From Cyclobacterium roseum (GTDB taxonomy: Bacteria; Bacteroidota; Bacteroidia; Cytophagales; Cyclobacteriaceae), in the NCBI RefSeq assembly GCF_010119225.1, contig NZ_WNKF01000019.1, forward strand, positions 44,428 to 108,427: 64,000 bases of DNA. The letters are read 5' to 3'. Positions within the stretch are counted from its first letter, which is position 1. Each line of letters opens with the position of its first letter. Below are positions 1-7,998 of the stretch, piece after piece. A program made the position numbers and the translations under genes. A model generated the notes under the pieces. The model had not been told where the DNA came from and made no database searches. It saw only the letters and a list, made by a program, of their open reading frames with translations.

Positions 1-2
1 GT

Positions 3-674
3 GAACGAAGTTATGCCAAAACTTCCATGGACCTGACCCATCGCTGGTTGAAGCGATGCATGGAACGATTTGATACGACCGCGGGGAAATATGGGTATCA
101 ACAAGCCCTCTTTCCCATCGTACAGGGGAGTACTTACAAAGACCTGAGAAAAGATGCCGCCCGTTTTGTAGCCGATCAGGACCGGGAGGGGAATGCGATC
201 GGGGGACTTTCGGTAGGGGAACCGGCCGAGTTGATGTATGAAATGACGGATCTGGTAACGGACCTTTTGCCAGAAGAAAAACCCCGGTACTTGATGGGTG
301 TGGGTACGCCAGCCAACATATTGGAAGGGATTGCGCTGGGCATCGATATGTTTGACTGTGTCATGCCTACCCGAAATGCAAGAAACGGCATGTTGTTCAC
401 GACGGAAGGAATTATCAATATTCGTAATGAAAAATGGAAATTGGATTTTGCGCCGCTGGATACAGGATTTCAATCGTATGTGAGTAACTTTTACACCAAA
501 AGCTACCTGCGGCACCTGACCATTAGCAAAGAAATGCTCGCAGCTCAGGTTGCAAGCATTCATAATTTATCCTTTTACCTTTGGCTCACCGAGCAGGCGC
601 GGGAACACATTCAGTCCGGAGACTTCTTATCGTGGAAAACGGAGATGGTAGAAAAAGTAAACAGGCGATTATAA
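3..674 (+). CDS. tgt: tRNA-guanine transglycosylase, C-terminal part (5' end outside window)
   Basis: This enzyme swaps guanine-34 for a queuine precursor in tRNAs with GUN anticodons. The frame is open from the window edge, so the 5' end lies outside; the first ATG at 27 is internal. Seen: SMDLTHRWL, GGLSVGEP, and the nucleophile region GIDMFDCV followed by PTRNARNG, all hallmarks of the TIM-barrel family. Odd: the C-terminal zinc site normally has three cysteines (CxCxxC) before a histidine; here the stretch before YLRHL reads SYVSNFYTKS and has no cysteine, while the histidine remains. I believe this is a lineage variant rather than damage, since the frame is intact to the end. lptF/G follows after 51 bp on the same strand. 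Confidence 0.95.
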   Translation, partial: ERSYAKTSMDLTHRWLKRCMERFDTTAGKYGYQQALFPIVQGSTYKDLRKDAARFVADQDREGNAIGGLSVGEPAELMYEMTDLVTDLLPEEKPRYLMGVGTPANILEGIALGIDMFDCVMPTRNARNGMLFTTEGIINIRNEKWKLDFAPLDTGFQSYVSNFYTKSYLRHLTISKEMLAAQVASIHNLSFYLWLTEQAREHIQSGDFLSWKTEMVEKVNRRL

Positions 675-725
675 ACTTAGCTGGGATTTATCCGTTTTTC
701 AAAACGATATAAAAGAACCTTTGGA

Positions 726-1805
726 ATGAAGTTACTGGACAAACTTATCATTAGAGATTTTCTCAAAACCTACCTTTTCGTGGTTTTGATGTTGATCCTG
801 ATTGTGCTGGTGCTGGACTTTACGGAAAAAAACGACACTTACATCCGTAATAACGTCCCTACCAGTGAAGTGCTTCAGTACATGATGAATTACGGATTGT
901 ATCTTAATAATTTGCTTACTCCGATAACCGTTTTCATTTCGGTCGTTTTTATTACCTCAAAGATGGCTGGCAGAACAGAGATCATTGCCATTTTGAGTAG
1001 CGGGGTAAGTTTTTTACGGATGATGGTTCCATTTTTATTTTCTGCCTTATTGATAGCTGTCGTCAGTTTTTTTCTCAATGGCTGGGTGCTGCCCGTAGCA
1101 ACGGCCGGAGTTTCGGAGTTTAAGGAAGAATATCTGGATAAGCAATACCAATCCAATCAACAAAACATTCATATTAAAGTAGCTTCGGATCCGGAGGTCT
1201 ATGCCTACATTTCCAGGTACTATACTTCCGTCAATACGGGCCGTGATTTCACGTTAGAGCACATAGATTCCGGGAGATTGGTATCCAAGTTTTCGGCGGA
1301 CCGCATCGTATGGGATACCGCTAAAAATGTCTGGAGTGCCCGAAATTGGAAGTTGCGTGAATTGGAAGAAATGAAGGAAAACTGGTCTACCGGAGACGAG
1401 ATGGATACTACGCTGTCGATCACACCCGATGATTTCGATCTTCCGCTAAATCACCATGAGACCCTTACCCTTCCCGAGTTGACCGATCAAATTCAAATTC
1501 TGGAAGAGCGGGGTGCGGATAATATCAGCTATTACCGGATTGAAAAATACGTGCGCTTTATGTCTCCTTTTGCGGCTATCCTACTCACCTTTATAGGGGT
1601 GATCGTATCGGCAAAAAAAACAAGGGGTGGGTCCGGATTTAAGATTGCCCTGGGGTTCCTATTGGCCTTTGTGTATATCATACTTTTTTTACTTTCCCGA
1701 ACATTTGCGGAAGCAGGGACTGCCTATCCCGTATTAGCTGTCTGGATACCCAATATCGTTTTTGGACTTACGGGACTGGTTTTGTACAAGACCGTTCCCC
1801 GTTGA
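726..1805 (+). CDS. LptF/LptG family LPS export permease
   Basis: YjgP/YjgQ-family permease of the Lpt machine that moves lipopolysaccharide from the inner membrane towards the periplasmic bridge, partnered with the LptB ATPase. Length 359 residues, normal for the family. Seen: an N-terminal amphipathic stretch then a membrane segment (about residues 12-32), two more segments near 60-80 and 100-125, a soluble periplasmic domain (about 130-270) and three closing membrane segments (275-355). The motif with FMSPFAAILLTFIGVIVSAKK at the start of the last membrane block is typical. I cannot tell LptF from LptG; Bacteroidota often carry separate copies. The next gene starts 2 bp after its stop. Confidence 0.88.
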   Translation: MKLLDKLIIRDFLKTYLFVVLMLILIVLVLDFTEKNDTYIRNNVPTSEVLQYMMNYGLYLNNLLTPITVFISVVFITSKMAGRTEIIAILSSGVSFLRMMVPFLFSALLIAVVSFFLNGWVLPVATAGVSEFKEEYLDKQYQSNQQNIHIKVASDPEVYAYISRYYTSVNTGRDFTLEHIDSGRLVSKFSADRIVWDTAKNVWSARNWKLRELEEMKENWSTGDEMDTTLSITPDDFDLPLNHHETLTLPELTDQIQILEERGADNISYYRIEKYVRFMSPFAAILLTFIGVIVSAKKTRGGSGFKIALGFLLAFVYIILFLLSRTFAEAGTAYPVLAVWIPNIVFGLTGLVLYKTVPR

Positions 1806-1806
1806 T

Positions 1807-2724
1807 ATGCATCAAGGGCTGATAAAAGATTATCTCTGGCTCCATTTGGTCGTACTCATCTGGGGATTTACCGCTGTTTTGGGATTGCTTATCCGTATTT
1901 CGCCGGTAGAGATTGTGCTATACCGCACCTTGCTTGCCAGTGCAGGGCTGGCCATTCTCATTTGGTTAAAAGGAAGGAGGCTACAGGTTCTGCTGAAAGA
2001 TGCGGGAAAGTTCCTGGGAACAGGAGCATTGATCGGCCTTCACTGGACGCTGTTTTTCTGGTCTGCCCAGCTTTCGACGGCATCGGTCTGCCTGGCAGGC
2101 ATGGCTACCTGTTCGCTTTGGACCGCTTTGATTGAACCGCTGGCTAACCGGCAACCTATTAAATGGTATGAGGTGGTATTGGGGCTGGTGGCCATTATTG
2201 GATTGATGGTTATTTTTAAGTTTGAGTCAGGCTATTGGCTGGGGTTGGGAATGGCGGTATTTTCAGCCATGATTGGCGCCGTGTTTACCGTCATTAACGG
2301 GAAACTAACCCGCAGGCACAGCCCATTTATCATTTCCTTTTACGAAATGGGGGGTGCGTTTTTATTGTCTTTGTGTTTTTTACCAATTTATTATTTCTTT
2401 TTTTCTGACAGTGTATTTTCCGGGTTTCCCAGTGGTTGGGATTGGTTTTGGTTGCTAGTCCTTTCTCAGGTATGTACCGTATTTGCCTTTACCGTGTCGG
2501 TAGAATTGATGAAACGGCTAACGGCATTTTCCATCAATCTGACCATAAATATGGAACCGGTATATGGGATATTACTAGCGGTATTGGTCTTTGGGAATGA
2601 AGAAAAAATGAGTCCGGAATTTTATTGGGGAACCGGAATCATTTTGGCCTCCGTCTGCATGTATCCTGTCATCCAGTTTGTTCTTCGTCAGAAAAGAGTC
2701 CGTCAATTACGACGCATTCAGTAG
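1807..2724 (+). CDS. EamA/DMT-superfamily transporter
   Basis: Drug/metabolite-type exporter of about ten membrane helices built as two EamA repeats (roughly residues 8-140 and 155-285 of 305). Substrate cannot be read from sequence. Seen: glycine- and proline-rich hydrophobic helices, the first-repeat sequence VLIWGFTAVLGLLI and the second-repeat end INLEP-like NMEPVYGILLAVLVFGNEE, a conserved EamA ending. I chose the ATG at 1807, directly after the upstream stop; a longer frame from 1762 would overlap the permease gene and adds a non-hydrophobic leader. It is probably cotranscribed with the permease. It meets ispE tail to tail with almost no gap. Confidence 0.87.
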   Translation: MHQGLIKDYLWLHLVVLIWGFTAVLGLLIRISPVEIVLYRTLLASAGLAILIWLKGRRLQVLLKDAGKFLGTGALIGLHWTLFFWSAQLSTASVCLAGMATCSLWTALIEPLANRQPIKWYEVVLGLVAIIGLMVIFKFESGYWLGLGMAVFSAMIGAVFTVINGKLTRRHSPFIISFYEMGGAFLLSLCFLPIYYFFFSDSVFSGFPSGWDWFWLLVLSQVCTVFAFTVSVELMKRLTAFSINLTINMEPVYGILLAVLVFGNEEKMSPEFYWGTGIILASVCMYPVIQFVLRQKRVRQLRRIQ

Positions 2725-2725
2725 G

Positions 2726-3535
2726 TCAGGAGAGTGGTTTCGAAAAGCGAACATAGTTTTTGGGAAAAATCAGGTTTTTTGGTTCTTGTTCAAAAAGACC
2801 AAATACGGCTGATCCAGAACCAGACATGGCCGCATACCAGGCACCTGCCTGATAAAGATGACTTTTGACAGCTGCGATTTCGGGATGGTTAGCGAAAATG
2901 CTTTTTTCAAAATCATTGAGTAGATCAGATTTCCAGGATAAGGGATCGGACAATACCTCAGCCATATTTTTTGTTGCCGGTCCTGGTGTCACGCCTGCAT
3001 AGGCTTCCTGGGTACTTATGTGAATACCCGGATGTATGAGGATCAACCAGTTCCCGGCGAGGTCGACTTGTATTTTTTCAAGGAGTTCCCCTCTACCGCT
3101 CGCCAATTGGGGTTCATTCCGGATGAAAAAGGGGCAGTCGCTTCCTAATTTCCCGGCATAGTCGCTTAATTTCTCATCATTCAGATCTAATTTGAACATT
3201 TCATTAAGCATTTTTAATGCAAATGCGGCATCTGAAGAGCCCCCTCCCAGACCAGCACCGATGGGGATGCACTTGTGCAAATGAGCCGTAATGGGTGAGA
3301 TACCGGGGAAATCAGCAGCTATTAATTGGTATGCTTTCAGAATCAGGTTGCCTGTACTTTCGCCAGGGATGGGGATTCCGCTACAGCTAAATTCCGTGGT
3401 AGTTCCGGGAATAATTTCCAGGGCATCGCTGATGGGAACGGGGTAGAGGCAGCTTTGGATTTCGTGAAATCCGTCACTCCTTTTACTAAGAATATGCAGT
3501 CCCAGATTAATTTTGGCATTTGGAAAGGAAATCAT
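2726..3535 (-). CDS. ispE: 4-diphosphocytidyl-2-C-methyl-D-erythritol kinase
   Basis: Phosphorylates CDP-methylerythritol at the 2-hydroxyl in the MEP route to isoprenoids; cytosolic GHMP-family kinase. Length 269 residues, slightly shorter than the E. coli enzyme. Seen: the start FPNAKINLGLHIL, the ATP-binding GHMP loop PIGAGLGGGSSDAAFALK near residue 95, and the C-terminal GHMP motif AAMSGSGSAVFGLF. Other MEP genes are not in this window. A match to the Bacteroidota -7 promoter element lies just upstream (3556-3563). Convergent with the EamA gene. Confidence 0.95.
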   Translation of the reverse strand: MISFPNAKINLGLHILSKRSDGFHEIQSCLYPVPISDALEIIPGTTTEFSCSGIPIPGESTGNLILKAYQLIAADFPGISPITAHLHKCIPIGAGLGGGSSDAAFALKMLNEMFKLDLNDEKLSDYAGKLGSDCPFFIRNEPQLASGRGELLEKIQVDLAGNWLILIHPGIHISTQEAYAGVTPGPATKNMAEVLSDPLSWKSDLLNDFEKSIFANHPEIAAVKSHLYQAGAWYAAMSGSGSAVFGLFEQEPKNLIFPKNYVRFSKPLS

Positions 3536-3555
3536 AGCGAGATCGAATTTGAATT

Positions 3556-3589
3556 CAAAAGTAAAAGAAAGTGTTGGAAAAGTATCAAA
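3556..3589 (-). promoter_or_regulatory. candidate promoter for ispE
   Basis: On the minus strand TACTTTTG (plus 3556-3563) matches the Bacteroidota -7 consensus TAnnTTTG exactly, with TTTG (plus 3586-3589) upstream. The spacer of 22 bases is a little longer than the usual 19-20. The predicted leader is only about 15 nt. Inference only. Confidence 0.4.
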
Positions 3590-3840
3590 CCGCTGGTAAA
3601 TACGGGGATTTGGAAATGGATTGTCGGGCTGGCAATGTCGGGTCTGCCGGGGATAAAAGGTGGTTTAAAGCAAAAAAAATAGCAAATAACTGCCTCAGAA
3701 TAATATTTTGAAAATTTTTACATTAATAAAATTTAAAAAATTAAATTTCTCTATAATTGTAATAATAAACTATAATTTCTAAATTAAATTCAATTACATA
3801 ATTTTCTTGATTTCATTAAATTAAAAAAAGAAATAAAATA
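3590..3840. other. AT-rich intergenic DNA, no gene seen
   Basis: The stretch between ispE and the ilv promoter is strongly AT-rich, especially 3700-3840. An apparent plus-strand frame continues through 3326-3682 but most of it is ispE antisense and its sequence has no family features. I see no RNA gene or repeat here. Confidence 0.5.
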
Positions 3841-3871
3841 TTGTAAGTGTGGAATATGGGTTTTAATATTG
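3841..3871 (+). promoter_or_regulatory. candidate promoter of the ilv-leu operon
   Basis: TTG at 3841-3843 and TAATATTG at 3864-3871 are 20 bases apart. The second element matches TAnnTTTG at 7 of 8 positions counting the free ones, and the spacing fits Bacteroidota promoters. Transcription would begin near 3878, about 45 nt before the leader-peptide start. Position is inferred from motif and context. Confidence 0.4.
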
Positions 3872-3921
3872 CATTATAAATAGATGAAAAAATTAACGAA
3901 ACCCATCAAAAGGTATTTAAA

Positions 3922-3969
3922 ATGTTCGTTTTAGTCAGCCTCGTCGTCCTAATTGTCATTATCATTTAG
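3922..3969 (+). CDS. ilv leader peptide (attenuation peptide)
   Basis: A 15-codon frame, ATG to TAG, encoding MFVLVSLVVLIVIII. Twelve of fifteen residues are Val (5), Leu (3) or Ile (4), the three end products of the operon that starts 110 bases downstream. An AAAAGG stretch lies about 9 bases before the ATG. The frame cannot be extended upstream to another usual start codon. Such composition in so short a frame, followed by an antiterminator segment and an intrinsic terminator, is the standard layout of ribosome-mediated attenuation, known best from the enterobacterial ilvGMEDA leader. The peptide itself is expected to have no function beyond causing ribosome stalling when charged branched-chain tRNAs are scarce. 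No similarity to a particular known leader is claimed. Confidence 0.85.
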   Translation: MFVLVSLVVLIVIII

Positions 3970-4045
3970 TAAGTGATGAAGCGCTGATCTATTACCGATA
4001 GAAAGAATCAATAAAGTGCTTCATTTGAGTGAAGCACTTTTTTTT
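3941..4045 (+). promoter_or_regulatory. transcription attenuator: mutually exclusive RNA hairpins
   Basis: Segment 2 (3975-3985, GATGAAGCGCT) can pair over 11 positions, two of them G-U, with 4015-4025, which holds the 5' arm of the terminator; the two structures exclude each other. Segment 1 inside the leader frame (3941-3947, TCGTCGT) can pair with 3973-3979, though three of its seven pairs are G-U. A ribosome resting at the leader stop (3967-3969) would cover about half of segment 2 and let the terminator form; one stalled on Val/Leu/Ile codons further up would leave it free and allow read-through. The pairings are read directly; the switching is inference. Confidence 0.78.
4013..4045 (+). 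terminator. intrinsic terminator of the ilv attenuator
   Basis: Perfect 11-bp stem, 4013-4023 with 4030-4040, six-base loop, then a run of T ending at 4045 (eight T in total from 4038). It stands 34 bases before ilvD and after the leader peptide, so its position makes sense only as a regulated terminator. Confidence 0.9.
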
Positions 4046-4079
4046 ATAAGCCAGTCCTTAAAAAAACCGATACAAAATA

Positions 4080-5762
4080 ATGAGTAATTCGAAGAAACAC
4101 AGTTGGGAGGTAAGTGATAACCAGGAAAATCCTGCTTCCATGGCCATGTTGTACGCCACCGGTCTTTCAGATGAAAAGATGAAACAACCGTTTGTGGGCG
4201 TGGCAAGTTGTGGTTATGAAAGTAACCCTTGTAACATGCATCTCAATGATTTTGCGAGGGCCATTAAGGCCTCAGCCGTGGAATCGAAACTCACAGGCAT
4301 GGTTTTCAACACCATTGGAATTAGTGATGGCATCTCCATGGGAACAGCCGGTATGCGGTATAGCCTGCCATCCAGAGAGATCATTGCCGATTCCATTGAG
4401 TCATTTATATTAGGTCATTCGTTTGATGGGATCGTTGCGGTAGCAGGATGTGACAAAAACATGCCAGGAGCCATCATGGGCATGCTGCGGGTCAATCGCC
4501 CCAGCATCATGGTCTATGGAGGAACAATCCGATCCGGAAAGTACAAAGGAGAAAAGCTTAATATCGTGTCCGCTTTTGAAGCCTATGGAAAGCGCCTCAA
4601 AAATGAGATAAACGATGAGGATTATATGGGAGTAATAAAAAACGCCTGTCCGGGTGCGGGTGCCTGTGGTGGCATGTACACTGCAAATACCATGTCATCA
4701 GCCATTGAGGCCATGGGATTGTCGCTTCCTTACAGTGCTTCCAATCCCGCCAATTCCAAGGAAAAGGCGGCAGAATGTGAAGCAGCTGGGGAGTTTATCG
4801 CTAATTTATTGGCCATGGACCTGAAGCCAAAGGATATCCTGACCCGAAAGAGTCTGGAGAATGCTGTCAGAGTAGTGGTAGCATTAGCGGGGAGTACCAA
4901 TGCGGTGTTGCACTTATTGGCGATTGCAAAAACAGCCAATATTGACTTCGGTTTGGAGGACTTCAAAAAGATTAATGCCACCACGCCGGTGTTGGGCGAT
5001 TTCAAACCCAGCGGAAAATTCCTAATGGAGGACTTGCATGACCAGGGTGGGTTGCCTGCTTTTATGAAGTATTTGTTGGATAACGGCTTGCTTCATGGAG
5101 ATTGTATGACGGTAACCGGTAAGACGCTGGCTGAAAACCTGGCCGATGTGACTCCGGTGAAGGCTGCAAAAGGCAATGTCATCCACCCGTTGGAAGATCC
5201 CATCAAAGCAACAGGTCACCTGTGTATTTTGAATGGTAACCTGGCACCAGAGGGTGCCGTTGCGAAGATTTCGGGGAAAGAAGGGGTCTCCTTTACCGGT
5301 CCGGCGAAGGTATACAACTCCGAGCAGGAGGCCAATGAGGCGATGAAAAACCAGGAAGTTCAAAAGGGAGATGTGGTGGTAATCCGGTATGTAGGGCCTA
5401 AAGGAGGCCCCGGTATGCCGGAAATGCTGAAACCGACCTCCATTATCATTGGATCCGGTTTGGGATCCGATGTGGCCTTGATCACTGATGGTCGCTTCTC
5501 TGGAGGTACCCACGGCTTTGTGGTAGGCCATGTAACCCCTGAGGCGTATTCAGGAGGACCGATTGGGCTGTTGCAAAACGGAGATGTGGTCACCATCAAT
5601 GCGGAGACCCTGGAAATCAGCTGCAATGTGTCAGAGGAAATCTTTGCAGAGCGAAAAAAATCCTGGGTAAACAAAGATTTAAGCCATTTAATTGGAACGC
5701 TAAAAAAATATTCTCAGTTAGTTTCTACGGCATCCGAAGGATGCGTGACCGATAAAAGTTAA
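4080..5762 (+). CDS. ilvD: dihydroxy-acid dehydratase
   Basis: Dehydrates 2,3-dihydroxyisovalerate and 2,3-dihydroxy-3-methylvalerate to the keto acids of valine and isoleucine; Fe-S and Mg dependent, cytosolic. Length 560 residues, normal. Seen: cluster-ligand region [17 protein letters not shown] near residue 120, second cysteine motif [19 protein letters not shown] near 190, and the C-terminal [12 protein letters not shown] motif [22 protein letters not shown]. The third cysteine comes in the N-terminal part ([15 protein letters not shown]). First gene of the nine-gene operon, directly behind the attenuator; ilvB starts 5 bp after its stop. Confidence 0.97.
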   Translation: MSNSKKHSWEVSDNQENPASMAMLYATGLSDEKMKQPFVGVASCGYESNPCNMHLNDFARAIKASAVESKLTGMVFNTIGISDGISMGTAGMRYSLPSREIIADSIESFILGHSFDGIVAVAGCDKNMPGAIMGMLRVNRPSIMVYGGTIRSGKYKGEKLNIVSAFEAYGKRLKNEINDEDYMGVIKNACPGAGACGGMYTANTMSSAIEAMGLSLPYSASNPANSKEKAAECEAAGEFIANLLAMDLKPKDILTRKSLENAVRVVVALAGSTNAVLHLLAIAKTANIDFGLEDFKKINATTPVLGDFKPSGKFLMEDLHDQGGLPAFMKYLLDNGLLHGDCMTVTGKTLAENLADVTPVKAAKGNVIHPLEDPIKATGHLCILNGNLAPEGAVAKISGKEGVSFTGPAKVYNSEQEANEAMKNQEVQKGDVVVIRYVGPKGGPGMPEMLKPTSIIIGSGLGSDVALITDGRFSGGTHGFVVGHVTPEAYSGGPIGLLQNGDVVTINAETLEISCNVSEEIFAERKKSWVNKDLSHLIGTLKKYSQLVSTASEGCVTDKS

Positions 5763-5767
5763 CGATT

Positions 5768-7462
5768 ATGAATGATTCACAAATAAGAGGGGCCGAAATT
5801 GTCATCAAGTCATTGGTGGCAGAAAATGCCAGGTATATTTTTGGCTATCCCGGAGGTGCTATCATGCCCGTTTACGATGCCCTCTATGACTACATGGATC
5901 AAATCCAGCATATCCTTACCCGACACGAGCAGGGCGCTATTCACGCAGCCCAGGGTTATGCGCGCGTTTCCGGCCAGGTTGGTGTATGCATGGCTACCTC
6001 CGGTCCAGGGGCTACCAACTTGATAACAGGGATTGCGGATGCGCTGATAGACAGTACTCCGTTGGTCTGTATCACGGGGCAGGTGGTCTCTCCGCTTTTG
6101 GGTACAGATGCCTTTCAGGAAACGGATGTGGTGGGTATTTCCATGCCCGGTACCAAGTGGAACATTCAAGTCAGAAAAGTGGAGGACATCGCTCCGGCTA
6201 TTGCCAAGGGCTTTCATATTGCCAGATCGGGTCGGCCGGGGCCGGTCTTGATAGATATTACCAAAGATGCGCAAATTGCGCTTGGGGAATTCAATTACGT
6301 TCCTTGCCTGAATATCCGGTCATACCGGCCCTATCCAAAAGTTGAGGATCATATCATTGAAAAAGCGGCCGCACTGATTAACCAGGCCGAAAGACCTTAT
6401 GTGCTCTTTGGACAGGGCGTTGTTTTGGGAAAAGCAGAAAAAGCGTTGCGTGCCTTCTTGGACAAAACCGGCATTCCGGCAGCCTGTACCTTACTGGGAA
6501 CAGGGGCACTTCCGGAGAGCCACCCGAACTTTGTCGGAAAGCTGGGAATGCATGGCAACTATGGCCCCAATTTGCTTACCAATCAGTGCGATGTGCTTAT
6601 TGCCATTGGGATGCGCTTTGACGACCGGGTAACCGGGGATGTAAAGCGCTATGCCAAGCAGGCAAAAGTAATCCACCTGGAACTGGATCCGGCAGAAATA
6701 GATAAGAATGTAAAATGCGAGCTAGCAGTTTTGGGAGATTGCAAGGTTAGTTTGGAAAAGCTCACCGAAAAGGTAGCGAAGGGCAACCATCCTGAGTGGA
6801 TCATGAAATTCAGAGAGCTCGAAGCCGAGGAAAAGCGCGTAGTAGTCGGAAACGACCTTTCGCCGACCAAAGTAGGTTTGACCATGGGAGAAGTAATCCG
6901 GCACATCAACGAATTCAAGGCAGATGATGCCATTCTGGTTACCGATGTAGGCCAACACCAAATGGTCGCCTGGAGGTACTTTGAATACAAAACCACCCGT
7001 ACGCAGGTCACTTCCGGAGGGCTGGGAACCATGGGTTTTGCCCTTCCGGCGGCTTTGGGTGCTCAGCTGCACGATTACAACCGGCAGGTTATCTGTGTAG
7101 TAGGTGATGGCGGCATCCAAATGACCATTCAGGAATTGGGGACCATCATGCAGACTAAGGCACCGGTAAAAGTGGTGTTGTTGAATAATAACTTTCTGGG
7201 AATGGTAAGGCAATGGCAGCAATTGTTCTTTGATAAGCGTTATTCCTTTACCGAATTAGACAACCCGGATTTTATTAAAATTGCGGAAGCGTACAATTTC
7301 AAAGTCCAGAAAGTAGATGAGCGGACAGATCTGCGGCAAGCAGTTGCCGAGATGTTTGTACACGAAGGACCTTATTTTCTAGAAGTAGTCGTAGAAAAAG
7401 AAGACAACGTGTTTCCGATGATTGCCACGGGAAGTTCAGTAGAAGAAGTAAGACTTAGTTGA
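5768..7462 (+). CDS. ilvB: acetolactate synthase large subunit
   Basis: Thiamine-diphosphate enzyme that joins pyruvate with pyruvate (valine, leucine) or with 2-oxobutyrate (isoleucine). Length 564 residues, normal. Seen: N-terminal PYR domain with FGYPGGAIMPVYDALYD and the catalytic glutamate in ILTRHEQGAIHAAQGYAR (about residue 55), central FAD/Rossmann domain (about 190-330), and the C-terminal PP domain with the ThDP motif beginning VVGDGGIQMTIQELGTI and ending LLNNN (about 440-475). The catalytic subunit of a pair with IlvN, whose gene begins 5 bp after this stop. Confidence 0.97.
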   Translation: MNDSQIRGAEIVIKSLVAENARYIFGYPGGAIMPVYDALYDYMDQIQHILTRHEQGAIHAAQGYARVSGQVGVCMATSGPGATNLITGIADALIDSTPLVCITGQVVSPLLGTDAFQETDVVGISMPGTKWNIQVRKVEDIAPAIAKGFHIARSGRPGPVLIDITKDAQIALGEFNYVPCLNIRSYRPYPKVEDHIIEKAAALINQAERPYVLFGQGVVLGKAEKALRAFLDKTGIPAACTLLGTGALPESHPNFVGKLGMHGNYGPNLLTNQCDVLIAIGMRFDDRVTGDVKRYAKQAKVIHLELDPAEIDKNVKCELAVLGDCKVSLEKLTEKVAKGNHPEWIMKFRELEAEEKRVVVGNDLSPTKVGLTMGEVIRHINEFKADDAILVTDVGQHQMVAWRYFEYKTTRTQVTSGGLGTMGFALPAALGAQLHDYNRQVICVVGDGGIQMTIQELGTIMQTKAPVKVVLLNNNFLGMVRQWQQLFFDKRYSFTELDNPDFIKIAEAYNFKVQKVDERTDLRQAVAEMFVHEGPYFLEVVVEKEDNVFPMIATGSSVEEVRLS

Positions 7463-7467
7463 TTCAA

Positions 7468-7968
7468 ATGAATAAGAGATATACAATTTCTGTTTTCACA
7501 GAAAATTTCATTGGTATACTCAGCAGGATTACGCTGATATTTACCCGAAGAGGCATCAATATTGATGGGTTTACGGCATCGGAAAGCCGGGAAGAAGGCA
7601 TCTATCGAATTAGCATTGTGGTGACCACGAGCGAGGAGCAGATCATACAGCTATCCAAGCAGATAGAAAAAATCATAGATGTGATCAAAGCCTTTTATTA
7701 TCTGGATGATGAAATGGTTTTTCAGGAGATTGCCCTGTACAAAATCCCCATTGACTCCATTGATTCCGGGCTCGAAAAAGTGATCCGTCAGCACAATGCC
7801 CGGATCATTTCTGCGGAGAAAGATTTTGTGGTCATCGAAATGACGGGGCATAAAGAAGAGACCCAGGAGCTGTTAGAAGTTTTAAAGGATTTTAATGTCT
7901 TGGAATTTGTACGCTCAGGGAGAGTGGCGGTGGCCAAACCCATGGAAACGATCGATAAATATTTGTAA
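7468..7968 (+). CDS. ilvN: acetolactate synthase small (regulatory) subunit
   Basis: Regulatory partner of IlvB; the ACT domain binds valine for feedback control. I start it at the ATG at 7468 (MNKRYTISVFTENFIGIL, 166 residues) rather than the TTG at 7459, which overlaps the ilvB stop and adds three residues. Seen: ACT domain at residues 4-80 with ENFIGILSRITLIFTRRGIN, then a C-terminal AHAS-small domain (about 85-160). Length agrees with the short IlvN/IlvH type. Immediately after ilvB and 30 bp before ilvC. Confidence 0.95.
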   Translation: MNKRYTISVFTENFIGILSRITLIFTRRGINIDGFTASESREEGIYRISIVVTTSEEQIIQLSKQIEKIIDVIKAFYYLDDEMVFQEIALYKIPIDSIDSGLEKVIRQHNARIISAEKDFVVIEMTGHKEETQELLEVLKDFNVLEFVRSGRVAVAKPMETIDKYL

Positions 7969-7998
7969 CCTATTTACATTAAATTTTAATATATAATT

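Noticed and set aside
3326..3682. 118-codon plus-strand frame extending beyond ispE into the spacer
   Set aside because: Two thirds is ispE antisense and the tail carries no recognisable motif.
3884..3934. Second short frame (16 residues, Lys-rich) overlapping the ilv leader peptide in another phase
   Set aside because: It has no branched-chain bias and ends before the antiterminator; the predicted transcript start leaves only a few bases before its ATG. I keep the 3922 frame as the leader.
5022..5531. 169-codon open frame on the minus strand within ilvD
   Set aside because: It is the shadow of ilvD: the plus strand has the full DHAD motifs, while the minus reading has no family pattern.
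7459..7467. TTG start of ilvN overlapping the ilvB stop
   Set aside because: The ATG at 7468 gives the usual N terminus of the small subunit; TTG adds three residues only.
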